The notes under the pieces were generated by a model that saw nothing but the letters and a program-made list of their open reading frames with translations, did not search any database and was not told the origin of the DNA. The position numbers and the translations under genes were made by a program. Shown one piece after another: positions 26,086 to 37,582 of a stretch of DNA of 46,127 bases. This stretch comes from Conidiobolus incongruus B7586. Its lineage: Eukaryota > Entomophthoromycota > Entomophthoromycetes > Entomophthorales > Conidiobolaceae. Numbering within the stretch: the first letter of the stretch is position 1; the number at the start of each line of letters is the position of its first letter. Location: contig JNEM01013625.1 in NCBI GenBank assembly GCA_000697335.1, positions 1 to 46,127 on the forward strand, written 5' to 3'.

Positions 26086-29000
26086 TTAATTCGAATTTTC
26101 AATTAACTGATTTTTAAAATCTTCTCGAATATATACTACATAGTATGGGTTAGCTGTTAAATCCGTAGTATCTTTAAAAATTTCTTCATTTGGAACCTAA
26201 TCAACTCATTAACAAAATAAAAGTGTAATAAGGAAAATGAAGTACCTCTGAAACAAATTCATCGTTATATTTCAACCATCTATTACTTTTCCAATCTTTG
26301 ATATATACCCAATAGTGGCCAAATGATGCCAAACCTATCAAATCATTAATAAAACATTCTTAAAGCTATGGTTAAAGTACTTACCACTGTGGATGAATAC
26401 AGCATGTAAATGATAAGGTAAATCTTTAGCTTGTCTGAAAATATTCTGCAATTGATTTTCTCCCATTTCTATCTGACATGAATTTTCTTCGATACTCATT
26501 TCTAAATTATTTAAATGATTTTTTAGAAGTTGTAGTGTTGTTTGAATTTGGGAAGCTTCAAGATTGGGCTCTAAATAATCGGCTAAGGGTGATTTGGAAT
26601 TGATGTCATAGTTCTTTAATTGAGTTTCATAATATTCGATGGTTTTCGTTAGAGAATCTTTGTAGGTGAAATTATATCGGGATCCTTGCAAGAATTTCAT
26701 TTTGTCTTTGCCTTCTCGAATTATATCTCTAATCCTCATAGCCTCCTGTCTAAAATGATTGGATCCAGAATTGGGGTCAATTTGGTCGACATATTTGGTA
26801 GTATACCAATCGAGATGTAAAGTGTCAATTAATTCGATGTAAGCTTGGGATTTGTAAGCTTGCATCAATTTCGGATCAAACTGAACTCTTTGAAGTTGAA
26901 TTTGCAAAAATGGAGGCGCACTTTCGATGGCAAGTTCACGATCCGCTTCGACATCGGTCATTTCAACTTTCGAAGTTGAGAAATATTCGTCCAAGCAATC
27001 GTATAACCCGCATGAACGATCCTGGATATTCAAAATTAAATTGGAAAACTCTTCTAACTTGGTGCTTTTGACTAGTTCACCAGTTTTGGGATTGGTGTAG
27101 CTAATAATTTGACGCGTTTTTCCATAGAAGAGCTCTTTAATGAGATTGGAGTCAGGTTGGTCAGGCTGAGAGAGGAACGAGCGTTCCATCAAGCGCATCA
27201 TGTGATCCATACATTCGGAGACGTCCTGTTGACTTCCCAAAGCAAGTGTCTCTTCAACAATCATACTCTCATCCATGGGGGATTTGCCACCGACATCCAT
27301 AGGTGATGGAATAGATGGTATCGGATCGGCACTTGGGAGAATTACTAAATCAGTTTTCTCATCATTATCATCAAGAATTTCGATAGGTTCTTTGGAGTTA
27401 TCTGTAACAGTGACAGGATGATTGACAGTTGGAGAATTAATGGGAGAAGGAGATACATCACCTGGCTCCTTAGGTGTTGACAACGGTTGAATTGATTGGG
27501 GAGCGTTATCAGCTTTCGTAGCTTGACGCATGGAATTTACTACAGCATCAATGTCTTGATGGATAGGCTGAACGTCCATATGTCCTAAAGCCATAAGAGC
27601 AAGCTGTTGACTTGGTGATACAGATGAATAGCCGTTATTGTCAGTTAAAATAATAAACAAAGCTTTGAGGTGGGTAGTGAATAAGTGTGCCTGTTGAATT
27701 TCTTCTTCAGTTACAGGTCGTTCGTCAATAATGAGAGGTGTTTTAGGGACAGTAGCATTATCTGGCGTAAAACTCATAACACGGTTGTATAAAGGGCGAA
27801 GCGAGTAATAATATTGTAATAGGGAATTTAAATAGCAGGTATTTCCAATATTATTCAACCCAGTAGGTAAATTAGACTCAGGTAATGCACCAGATTCAAT
27901 ATATCTATTTAACATTAATGTTCCTCGAACAAGAGCGATTGTTTTGAGACTTTGGCGATACTGAGATTCGTTCAAGGGGTCGCTATTAACCTAATTTGAA
28001 TGTCATATATTGGAACTGATAATATATGATTTATCAATGATCCTGATACCTTTTTATTGTACTTTCTAATTACTTCATGATCATCAATTTCATCGTCAGA
28101 GATATCAAGGTCACTGTATGCTCTCTGTCTTTCCCTTTTACCAATAATACCTATAAAATTGAGTTCAATGCATCTAGAATATTACAAAATCATATACCTT
28201 GGGATTGGATGAGCATCGCTTCTTCACCCAAAATTTCAGATGAACGAGATTGAGCGATATCTACTAAAGCATCCACGAGAATAGGCTGACATCTGGAATC
28301 ATTTTGAGTTAAATGCTTATAAAAAAGGAGCAAGACTTGATCTGATAAATCAGGAGTACAATGAAGGTGAGAATAAGGGGGTTGAATTTGGTCAGGGCTC
28401 AATGTGAGTTCAATACTACCAGTACACTTAGGATTTCTAGGTGGATAGTTACCAAATAAGGAGAAAACACGTTGGTTGGCACTTGTAAAGTACGAATCCT
28501 TAAGAATTTCATCTTTACCATGTAACAGAGCAACGCGATATAATTCCAAAATAAAGGCCAAATAATACTGCTTCGATCGCGATAGTTCTTGAATGGGAGG
28601 TGGATGAATCATTTTGTCAATAACTTGAAATCCTAATAATTCGAATAGTCTCTGCGTCGTCTGATTCCAACCAATTTTCCTGACTAAATTTTGATTTTCA
28701 GTATTAATTAACCTGGTTTGACCATCGAATAAATTCGATAGATACGTCGAAATCATCTTTAAAGCTATGATGTTGGCGTCTAGATCTTTATAATTTGAAC
28801 TAAATGCATCGATTTCATCCTGAGGAAATAGTTGCTGAGGTTGTAAATACATAATATTAAGGTCACAATTGGCGCATCTAATTTCGACACTTGTTTGAGA
28901 GGGTCCAAAATGATGATTTTCACAAATGAAAATATGAGTAGGATTATTTCCACATGGTTTAGCAGCCGACATCTGAACAAAAAATGTAAATTTAATTTTA

Positions 29001-29185
29001 CACGTGTAACAGAACACTTCTAAGGAATCTTCAGCAGAGTCAGAAATATGTCTCGTAGCGGGTTTAGATCTATCTAACATTAATAGCTTATGTTTGTGAT
29101 TTTTGGCATCGTTTGCTAAATTAAATAGATAATGAGTTAGATAGGGTAAACTTAGACCTAGTCTACTTTGATTTTCCAGGATCAT
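26086..29185 (-). CDS. UBP2: Ubp2-type ubiquitin carboxyl-terminal hydrolase
   Basis: Five exons: 29185-28198, 28150-28050, 27990-26385, 26334-26246 and 26196-26086. They encode 964 residues, shorter than the roughly 1270 of yeast Ubp2. Ubp2 trims K63-linked ubiquitin chains and opposes the Rsp5 ligase. The N-terminal third holds Cys/His-rich pairs ([25 protein letters not shown]) that could bind zinc. The peptidase begins near residue 405, with Cys415 in [13 protein letters not shown]. It has the Ubp2-like block [15 protein letters not shown] and ends with His905 in [14 protein letters not shown], then [12 protein letters not shown] and YYVVYI. A long charged insert lies between the Cys and His boxes. 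Upstream of the chosen ATG the frame stays open to an acceptor-like CAG, so an extra 5' exon is possible. Confidence 0.9.
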
Positions 29186-32100
29186 TATTTGAATTATTTG
29201 AAATTGAACCTGAATGTATTATATAGAAGGAATGATAGAAAATGATAAATGTAAAGGTATTGATAGTGATTATGTAATCAGTAAATTCAATTATTATTAA
29301 TAATATTAATCATATGAAATGATTCACGTAATTGGGTTTGAATTTAATTGAGTCTGGATGACGTTTGTGGGATTAATCATTTTTCATTAATGCCAGTCAT
29401 AACATTCCACAAAATTATAATTAGATTTAATTATATAAAAAATTTAAAAATATCTCTTTTGGATAGTTTTTATTTAAGATTATTAGAAAATGCATATTTT
29501 ATTGAATGAATTTTAAAATAATTTTATATCATATACTATAAGTATTATCATTTTGATTAAACTAACTCTTATATAATCAAATAATTTAATTTTGGACGGT
29601 AATCCTTTTGATTGTTCACAATATAATTTTAAACTAAAAATATATTTATCTATATCATATTTATATTAATTTACTTTAATAAAATATTAAGCTTTATTTA
29701 ATAAATATAAAAAAATCTAGTTTATTTAACTGTTTAAAATATTAAAAAAGAGATTATATTTATTAATTTGATGATACAATCTTGAATACAGGGATTATGT
29801 GAATTTGTGTCCAATTTCAAATCCAATCTGAAAATCAACCACTTATAAAATAATTTTAATATCTTCAAAAAAGATCATATTTACATTGTGTTATAGGTTT
29901 GGTTTTGTATATTATATATAATTATATGATTATTAAAAGGATAGTTCTATTTGTTTAATTAAATTATATTGAACAAATTGGATTTAGATAATAGCTCAAT
30001 TCAATGATCAAGTCAATATATTCCAAATTCATTTCTATTATTCATCAAATAATTATTGGTATATAATCTTGGAACAATAGTATTAAAACTAAATACAATT
30101 AAGTAATATAAACATATAACTATAGAGATTACATAATAAATTATAAATAATAATTTTCAAATAATGATAACTTTTATATTTAATGATCAATTCTTTTACC
30201 AATCATGAATCAATGGCTTTAATAAATACTAATTCAAATTAAGTTATTTAAATAGATAGAAAAGATGATAGAAATTTAAAACCATAGGTTAAAAATTCAA
30301 AATACTAATACAAGATATATTAATTTCAATTGAAACGTAGTTTTATTTTGAATATATTAAAGAGAAAAAATGACAAAGAATTAATTTATCTGATATATAT
30401 ATATATAACAGAATTATTAATTGTTTAATAATTTAATTTTAAAATTATATAATTATTGCTACATATAAATATTAACATAGAATCAAATTGAATCAAAATC
30501 ATTTATAGAAACATTATTAAAATTACCAGTATTTATTATTGCATTGATATATAGTTATTGTAATTATCATATAATTATATAAACTATTTTGATCTATTAA
30601 TAATAAAATTATATATCTATAAAGAATATAGACTTTGAAAAATATTAAATCAATTGATAGTATATTAGAATATTAAAATTTTGTACATAATTATAACAAC
30701 TGAATATCACTTTTAAGGCCATATTTGCCATTGTAATTATTCGAGTTTAAATATTATTAGAGAAAATGCTTATGCATATGAATTCTAATATAATTCTTTT
30801 TTGTGACGTGACGATATTTGGATTAATTTTAAAGTATTCAAAATTTATAAAATGTTCAGATAAAATACCAAAGTAAAGACTAGTTAGATTATTATTGATT
30901 GCTTTTACAGTTGCAAATAAGTAATAATTTTTCTATATGAATATATTTATTTAAATTGATGTAATAAAATCGTCAAAAAAATCAATTGAATTGCTTAAAA
31001 TTATGATTAAAATATTTAAGATTATTTATAAGACATTCTATGTATCAGTATACATAATTTAAGAAATTGGGATGAATAAATTAAGATTATATTATGTATA
31101 TATGAGTAATTTTAAATAGTGTATTCCTATTTATTGATAAAATTTTGAATTGAATTTAATCGAGAATATGAAAATTGAGAAAAAATCAATCATAAACTCA
31201 GTTAAAAAGTACCGGTTATATAAAAAATAAATACTATAGCTAAAAATATTAATATCAATATATATTGTTTATTAAAAATGAATTTTCAAAAAATTAAACC
31301 TCTATGATAATATGATCCAATTGAAAAAATTTAATACCTTTTTAGTATCACTAGTATATTAAGCATTATCTGATATGTTGAAAATTATTTTGAAAAGTTA
31401 CTTAATATAGTCAATGATTTGCTTCTAAAATTATTGCAACTAAAAATTAAAATTTAGTATCAAATACTGAATAGAATAGTATATGAATTGTATTATATAT
31501 TATATTCTAATATCTTTAAAATGCCAATTAAAAATGATTAAAAGATCAAACAAATATTAATTTTAATTTATGACAAAATTTACACTTTTTGAGTGCATTT
31601 TTGGACAAAATTATAAATTCTATGATATAATTAAAAATGGCACCAGGTATTTATGTTAAAATAAAGCATTTTAATATTAATTTAATTATTTAATTACGCT
31701 TTTCTAAAATATTTAATAGTTTACTTTGAATATGTAGATGGGCATAGAAATGCATAACATAAAGTGGGCACCTGAATTTTAATACCCAGAATATATGTTG
31801 ATAATGCTATATACTCTCTTCACACTTTCCTCTCTTTTTATAATTTGAAGCTCATAAATTTTATTTAGAATTGCTAAATAAACAATTTGCTTTCAAATAC
31901 ATAAATTTTATTTATGTCCCAAATTAAATTGAAATATGTTTAATTTAAAATACATCAAAGGAAATATAAAGGAATTTTATGATCATTAACAGATATAGTA
32001 ACAAAATGGATTGTATTACACATTTTGAATTTTTTGGTAAATTGATAAATATCATTCAGTATATTTAATACTATATTTATCCTAACATAGCCTAAAAACA

Positions 32101-33599
32101 ATTAATAATAAAACGAGCATTTGAAGATCAAATAATTCAGTTCTCAAAAATATCATATAGATTTTTATATATTTCTAAAATATTGCTTTTATTGTATCAT
32201 TTTATAATATCGGAAATATAAAGATCCATTGCTTTTTTGTTGAATTAATTAGCTTTAAGGATTATTTTAAAACCATGCAAAATTAATCTCCTAATATCAC
32301 AATTTTGAATTATGATTTTTCCGTTATTAGTAATACATACTATAATCCAATATTAAATATTTTTTTCAAATATCAAGTTTTCAAATAATTTAGTACAAAA
32401 ATTTATAGTTTAATGGATTGAATGAACGCCTATGTAACTCAACCAGTATCCAATCAAATCTGAAACAAAAGATTAAAAATGAATTTTAGATGAAAATATT
32501 AGGTATTTTAGTCTGACTTAAAAACTATACCTTTTTGATAAAGTCTTCAAAGTAAAAATAGATTTTGTCAAGTTTTAATCCGATACTAAGACTTAACTAA
32601 TAACCAAGGTTTGATTAATATTGATTGAACGACCCGAACGCTAATAAATTTTAAGTATAAATCAATCATATTGAAATTTAGGATCAATATTGGCAAGGGT
32701 TTAAAAATTTTCAATAGATCACTATTATTATCATTAATAGTGTTAATATTTTTAAAATAAAAAAGTGGCGATAAAACAACTAATCATATCTGTATGGTTT
32801 AGATAATATAAATATTTTACCGTATATTGTTTAATCTGTAAAATGGTTCAATATACATATTATAATTAGACAATTTTTGCCAACTTAAGAAAATCAACTC
32901 AATATTAATTTAAAAAAAACATTAATTAAAAATAATACCTAAAAAGTTTAATTTGGCTGAAAATAATATAAATATTATTGATAATTTTAAATCACTTATA
33001 ATAATTGAAAACATTGAAAAATAGTTTTTAATTAATTAAAAACCTTGTGATTTGACAATTTTAAACTGATATCGAATATAAGGTGATGATAAATGAGTTT
33101 TGAAAATAAATTTAATTGAATGATTGGCAAATTTTAAAGTCGAATATTTAAAAATAGCGTTATAAATGTTAAATTTGAAGTTTGCGTAGTTGATATGACT
33201 GAGAGAATTGATAAAAGTAAAATTACAAAAATATAATAAATTCGAATTTAATAGACAATTTAAAACAATCAGTATGCAGGTAAAGTGATTAATCTGCAAC
33301 TAAATATGTTTCATAATTGATTTTCGTCAATTTTACCAAATGTCCATCTCGAATTGTACGCAATTAATTTATTCTCCTTTTATATCGCTTAGAATGGGCT
33401 ATAATAGTGGGAAAATATTTGCGAGCACTAGGTAAATAAGGTCATATATTTTTCAGTATCGCAGCATCACTTGTTTTGAATATTTAAGGAATTCCGAAAT
33501 AATTGGTCCATTTCTGGTTTTTGGAGGATTTTGTGTCTAGAAATAAATGTGATTGAAATGTGATTTATCAGGTTTTTGAGTGATAAAAATACTAATAAA
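29186..33599. other. Long AT-rich intergenic region
   Basis: About 4.4 kb with the UBP2 promoter at the left. No frame with coding character was found. The minus-strand frame at 33036-33299 is hydrophobic, Asn/Phe/Ile-rich and typical of chance AT-rich DNA. No RNA gene or repeat of note was recognised. Confidence 0.5.
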
Positions 33600-34145
33600 T
33601 GAAAGTTTGTGGGGATGGAGAGTGCGTATGCATAGCTGACTCAGCACATAAGAAATCCTCCCATGTTTTCCAATTAAAAGCAGCTGAACAGCCTAGTTGA
33701 TATTGCATGAATCCGAATTTAGGATGAGAATAACCCTTGCCAAGTCAATCTCCAATAATTTGATATCATCAGAGGGTTGAAATTTCCAATTAGCCAATGG
33801 GCCAATCAGAGGTGAGAAGAGTGTTTTGAGATAGAAGGGGGATCCATCTGAAAGTTTGTCTCTGTGACAGGTCATTAGGGGTGGGTGCACAAGTTGAAAA
33901 ATGAGGAGACATTACCTTTACCTTTTTAGTGATTTTATTACGATCTATGGGAATTGAAATTTCATCTATCTTTAACTTGATACCTTGATTTAAATTCTTT
34001 ACCATTCATTTCTTTGTTTCTGTTTTCTTTGTGTGTGCGTGCTTGTGTGCTATTACACTTTAAGTTTTCTTTTTTAAGTTTCTTTTTGCTAAACTCCTCT
34101 CGATTAAAGGGCAGTGCCCAATAGTTTTTTATTTGTGTCTTTTTT
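33600..34145. promoter_or_regulatory. GC-richer upstream region with promoter-like motifs
   Basis: This stretch is distinctly less AT-rich than the 4 kb to its left and lies just upstream of the plus-strand membrane-protein gene. It contains a GCTGACTCAGC dyad at 33635-33645, a Gcn4/AP-1 or MARE-like core. It also has three CCAAT boxes at 33786, 33794 and 33802, exactly 8 bp apart, and an inverted repeat GGGCAGTGCCC at 34109-34119. Pyrimidine-rich DNA at 34008-34150 resembles a fungal leader. A minus-strand frame beginning at 34005 (MVKNLNQGIKLKIDEIS) is followed by a plausible GTAAAG donor but leads to no continuing protein. So the region may be regulatory, a broken gene, or both. Confidence 0.4.
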
Positions 34146-34151
34146 TAAAGA

Positions 34152-35555
34152 ATGTTGGGCTTTTATAACGACTTGGTATTATTATATCTATTTATATTTT
34201 AATATTAAAGATCTAATTTATTTTTTTATTAGAAACAGAAGTCCAAATGGGTAAAAATCTCCCTGCTTTCTTCATTTGCTCAATTCATAATAATATCAAT
34301 ACTCGAGGGTATTATTTTGAATGGCACTTTGAACGATTTACAGCAGACCACTGAATTAAAAAATAGGATACAAGAATATGAAAAATTAGATCCAGAATTA
34401 TACACAAAGTTCATACAACTTTTCAAAAATCAGTATTCGCTACATGTTTATTTTGCACTTTTTATCTTTGCTCAATTATTCCAGTTTTATCTTTGTCTCG
34501 ATGCGGTTCGTATTTAACTGATTTAATTCAAAAAATTTTCAACTAATTTTATTTTTTAGACATTGAATCAAAATACTATGCAAATAATAGTATTAGCTTT
34601 CTTGAACTTTTTATTATGGTCATATGGTGGGATTCAATATTATCAAACAACGACGACTAGTTGGAAATTTACAAAATTCCTCCAAGCGTATGATCATTTA
34701 GATATTAAGATAGAATTTTCGCCAGTTGTTATTCCTATTACACTTACTATTATTGTTTTATTGGCTGTTTTTTCTATATCCTTCTCAATTGTCGCTCATA
34801 AACTCTATCAGGAGTACGGTTGGTCACTTTATAAGCGTATTGGGGCTGATGTACAAATGAAAAAGATGTACAAAATTTACCATGTATTTGTTATGACCTT
34901 AAAGTTGGATGTATTCTTCTTTTTAATGTTCAGTGTCCAACTACTTGTCCTTGTTATTTTGTTTGAAAGTCCCCAAGCAATTTTAATTCATGTGCTCACC
35001 TCCATTATTATTGGATCTCTATTATTGGCACTGTCATTTTGGTCTGTTAAAAACGAAAATAGAATGGGAATCCTTACATTTATCATTGGATGCATGGGTA
35101 CCCTCGGGTATTTTATCTATAAATTGGTACTTATGCATATTAATACATCATCATATAACCTTGAAAATCCAGATCCGTATGCTGGTTCAAGAATATTCTT
35201 GACATCTTTTGGTAATTATGCATATATATATATTTAACAAACTACTAACATCGTATTAACTTTTAGCTTTATTATGTATAATATTTAATATTGTAAGTAT
35301 ATTAAACATATTACAGTTAAGCTTGTTCACTAACTTTATGTTTCATAGTCAACAATGGTCATTGCTTTCCTATGCTATAAGAATTTTAATCGAGGATTAA
35401 AATATCATAGTAATTTACCATTATATAATTCAATTTTTTATATTTATTAATCTTAATTATTTATAGTTAACGATTCACCAAGACCCGATGATATCCTCTC
35501 GGTATCGCATCAACCTAAGAATAGTCGCCTACCTCAGAGATGGTCACTAGAGTAG
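34152..35555 (+). CDS. UPF0658-type Golgi membrane protein
   Basis: Six exons: 34152-34175, 34233-34505, 34560-35211, 35267-35292, 35349-35409 and 35467-35555. They encode 374 residues, ending in TAG. The family is a fungal group of multi-pass Golgi proteins of unknown function, as in fission yeast C23H3.04 and C1952.10c. About seven hydrophobic helices can be read, the first at residues 15-30 and the last near 325-345. The family block follows the third or fourth helix: YGWSLYKRIGADVQMKK, then a long helix with MTLKLDVFFFLMFSVQLLVL. A short polar tail with NDSPRPDDILSVSHQ ends the protein. Exon 1 is only eight codons (MLGFYNDL). Intron 2 uses an unusual GTTCGT donor, required by the frame. 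Confidence 0.85.
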
Positions 35556-36188
35556 ACTCTAGATATTTAATTCCATTCAATTCTTATTACCAGATCATAT
35601 TCCTCTCATTTTTAAATTAATTATTTTTTCTTCTCTCTCACTTCTCCGATTTCCCCTCCATATATATTTACTTCAAGTGAATATAACATCATATATCCTA
35701 TTTTTATAGTCATCATCTGGTTAATGATATTTTTATATAAACTTTCAAACAAAATTATTATATTTTTATATTTTTTATTTTATTTTCAATTCTAAATATA
35801 TCATCGTCTAATATTTCTTGATATTAATGATCAATCCGTCCTTGAACCAACTATTATCATATAGAATAGTATTGTTTATTTTTATTTATAATTTCCACTT
35901 AATTTCTTCACTCCTAGTGCTGTTAAATTTGACAAATTCAACCCCAGCACAATTTGGATCAGCATTAACTTAAAACCCCCACTAATAGAAATCTCCTGAA
36001 TTTACCAAATTATTCAAAGTTCACTATATTAATATATAAATAAATTATTTAGACACCATATTAGGTTAATTCAATAAACTTAATAGTATTAGTTAATTCT
36101 CGATTATGTCAAATATCAAAATAAAAATTTTATCAAATTTATTCATAAATTAAAATTTTAATAATATTTATTTTTTTTCTAAAATTTT
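35556..36188. other. Convergent 3' intergenic DNA
   Basis: About 630 bp between the stops of two convergent genes. AT-rich, with some pyrimidine runs; nothing recognised. Confidence 0.6.
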
Positions 36189-37178
36189 TTACATAAAGTC
36201 AACGTCGTCATCGGAAATATCACCTTCAACGTCGTACTTATTAGTACTCATTAAATCACAATCAAACATTCTATCGTATGATCTCTCCTCCTTTTCCTTC
36301 AATCTCTGCTGCTTAATCTCTTTCTCTTTTTCCATCTAAATAAACGTTAAAAAATCAAATTTAAATGAATGAGGTAAAGTTTACTTGTTTTTGTCTCTCT
36401 TTCCTGAGTTTTTCATCAATTTTTCTCTTGTGGTCGATTTTCATCTGACTCAAATCGGGGTACTCTTCCTTTTTGGTCTTATTCAGTCGGTTGATAATAC
36501 TGTTATCGCGTGATTCCACATAAATTCTTTTAACCTAATACTCATTATTAATCTCTCTGTTCATAATCTTAGTATTATTGAGGGATTACCACTTGGGGAT
36601 TGTGGAAAGATACTTGACCAACTGGCATATCCCCAGTCTTTTTCAAATTGGACCAAGGGGTATAAATAATTGTAATATTATTCTTTTTATTACCTAAAAT
36701 AGAAGGATATATTTATTAGTTATTGATAGTATATTTATCGATGCTTATTTACCTTCAATACTGTTAGCTTTTGTCAATTGAGCGATATCCATTAATACTG
36801 CTGGATCAATATTCTCCCAGCTTTGACCGTGTTCCAATCTTAAATAAACGTGAGCACTTGACAACTTATCAACATGAAACTATATTATATTATTAATAAA
36901 TATAAATTTAATATAGCTCAAATTTATATTATATATACCCTAAAGAAAAAAATTTTTTTTGATAAATATTGATATAAAAATCAATAATAATAATAATAAT
37001 AATTACCAAACATCCTCTTCAACACCATATTTAATTAAATCTTCATTCTCGACTTTATCTTTACCCATGAATAAGGTAACAGGAGGATTTACAACTACGT
37101 TTTCGATTTAATATTAATATTAATATTAATATTATTTGGGAGTGTTAAATTACCATTGCTCTTAAAATAGTATACCAT
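36189..37178 (-). CDS. CCDC25: CCDC25 homologue (NFACT-R domain protein)
   Basis: Seven exons: 37178-37154, 37094-37007, a single base at 36939, 36879-36753, 36693-36590, 36534-36385 and 36335-36189. They encode 213 residues; human CCDC25 has 208. The protein has an NFACT-R (DUF814) domain, a fold also found in RQC2/NEMF proteins. Conserved blocks are [59 protein letters not shown] and [10 protein letters not shown] highly charged coiled coil follows, and an acidic tail ends DDDVDFM. The invariant Trp before FHVDKLSS is recovered only if a one-base exon lies between two introns of 67 nt (36940-37006) and 59 nt (36880-36938). Intron 1 contains an AATATT-type repeat. Function in fungi is unknown. 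Confidence 0.92.
36939..36939 (-). other. CCDC25: Apparent 1-nt micro-exon (or nested twin intron) in CCDC25
   Basis: On the minus strand the order is ...GATGTTTG, then a GTAATT...CTTTAG intron, then one G, then a GTATAT...ATATAG intron, then TTTCATGTTGAT. Removing both introns gives GAT GTT TGG TTT CAT (D-V-W-F-H), exactly the conserved CCDC25 sequence. Removing the whole stretch as one GT-AG intron gives TGT TTC ATG and loses the frame. All four splice signals are canonical. A spliceosomal twin intron (stwintron) would give the same product. Confidence 0.75.
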
Positions 37179-37582
37179 TTTTACTTTGATAGATCTATTA
37201 AATAATATTTGATGATAACGCTAATTGATTTAATTTATTTTAAATTAAAATAATTTAAAATTATGGTATTAAATTAAATTAAGATTTTTAACAATATTTT
37301 TTTTCTTAAATTATTTTTATTAATTAATTATTTTAAATAAAAAGTATAAATAAAAAAATATTAATAAATATTATTTAAAACTAAAATAAATTATATTGAA
37401 TTTAAATTATATAATTATTAATAATCTATTACTAATAATTGATAATATATAAAGTATTAAATTCTCAATTATTAATAATCATTTTAATCCCATTAAAATT
37501 CCTATTCAATTATTAAATATAAATACGTGTCATTTTTTGAAGTCCCCTTAATTAGGACATAATAATCGATTAGAAAAAGAGG
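37179..37582. promoter_or_regulatory. Shared divergent promoter region
   Basis: Four hundred bp separate the start codons of CCDC25 (minus) and the AAA ATPase gene (plus), so this stretch must hold both promoters. It is AT-rich without a specific box that I would name. Confidence 0.5.

Noticed and set aside
33036-33299. Minus-strand open frame of 87 codons
   Set aside because: Phe/Asn/Ile-rich with no motif; AT-rich DNA gives such frames by chance.
33693-34005. Minus-strand frames that look like a two-exon gene
   Set aside because: The first exon (ending ITKK) has a good donor, but no acceptor joins it in phase to the longer downstream frame (LSDGSPFYLKTLF), so I could not support a gene.
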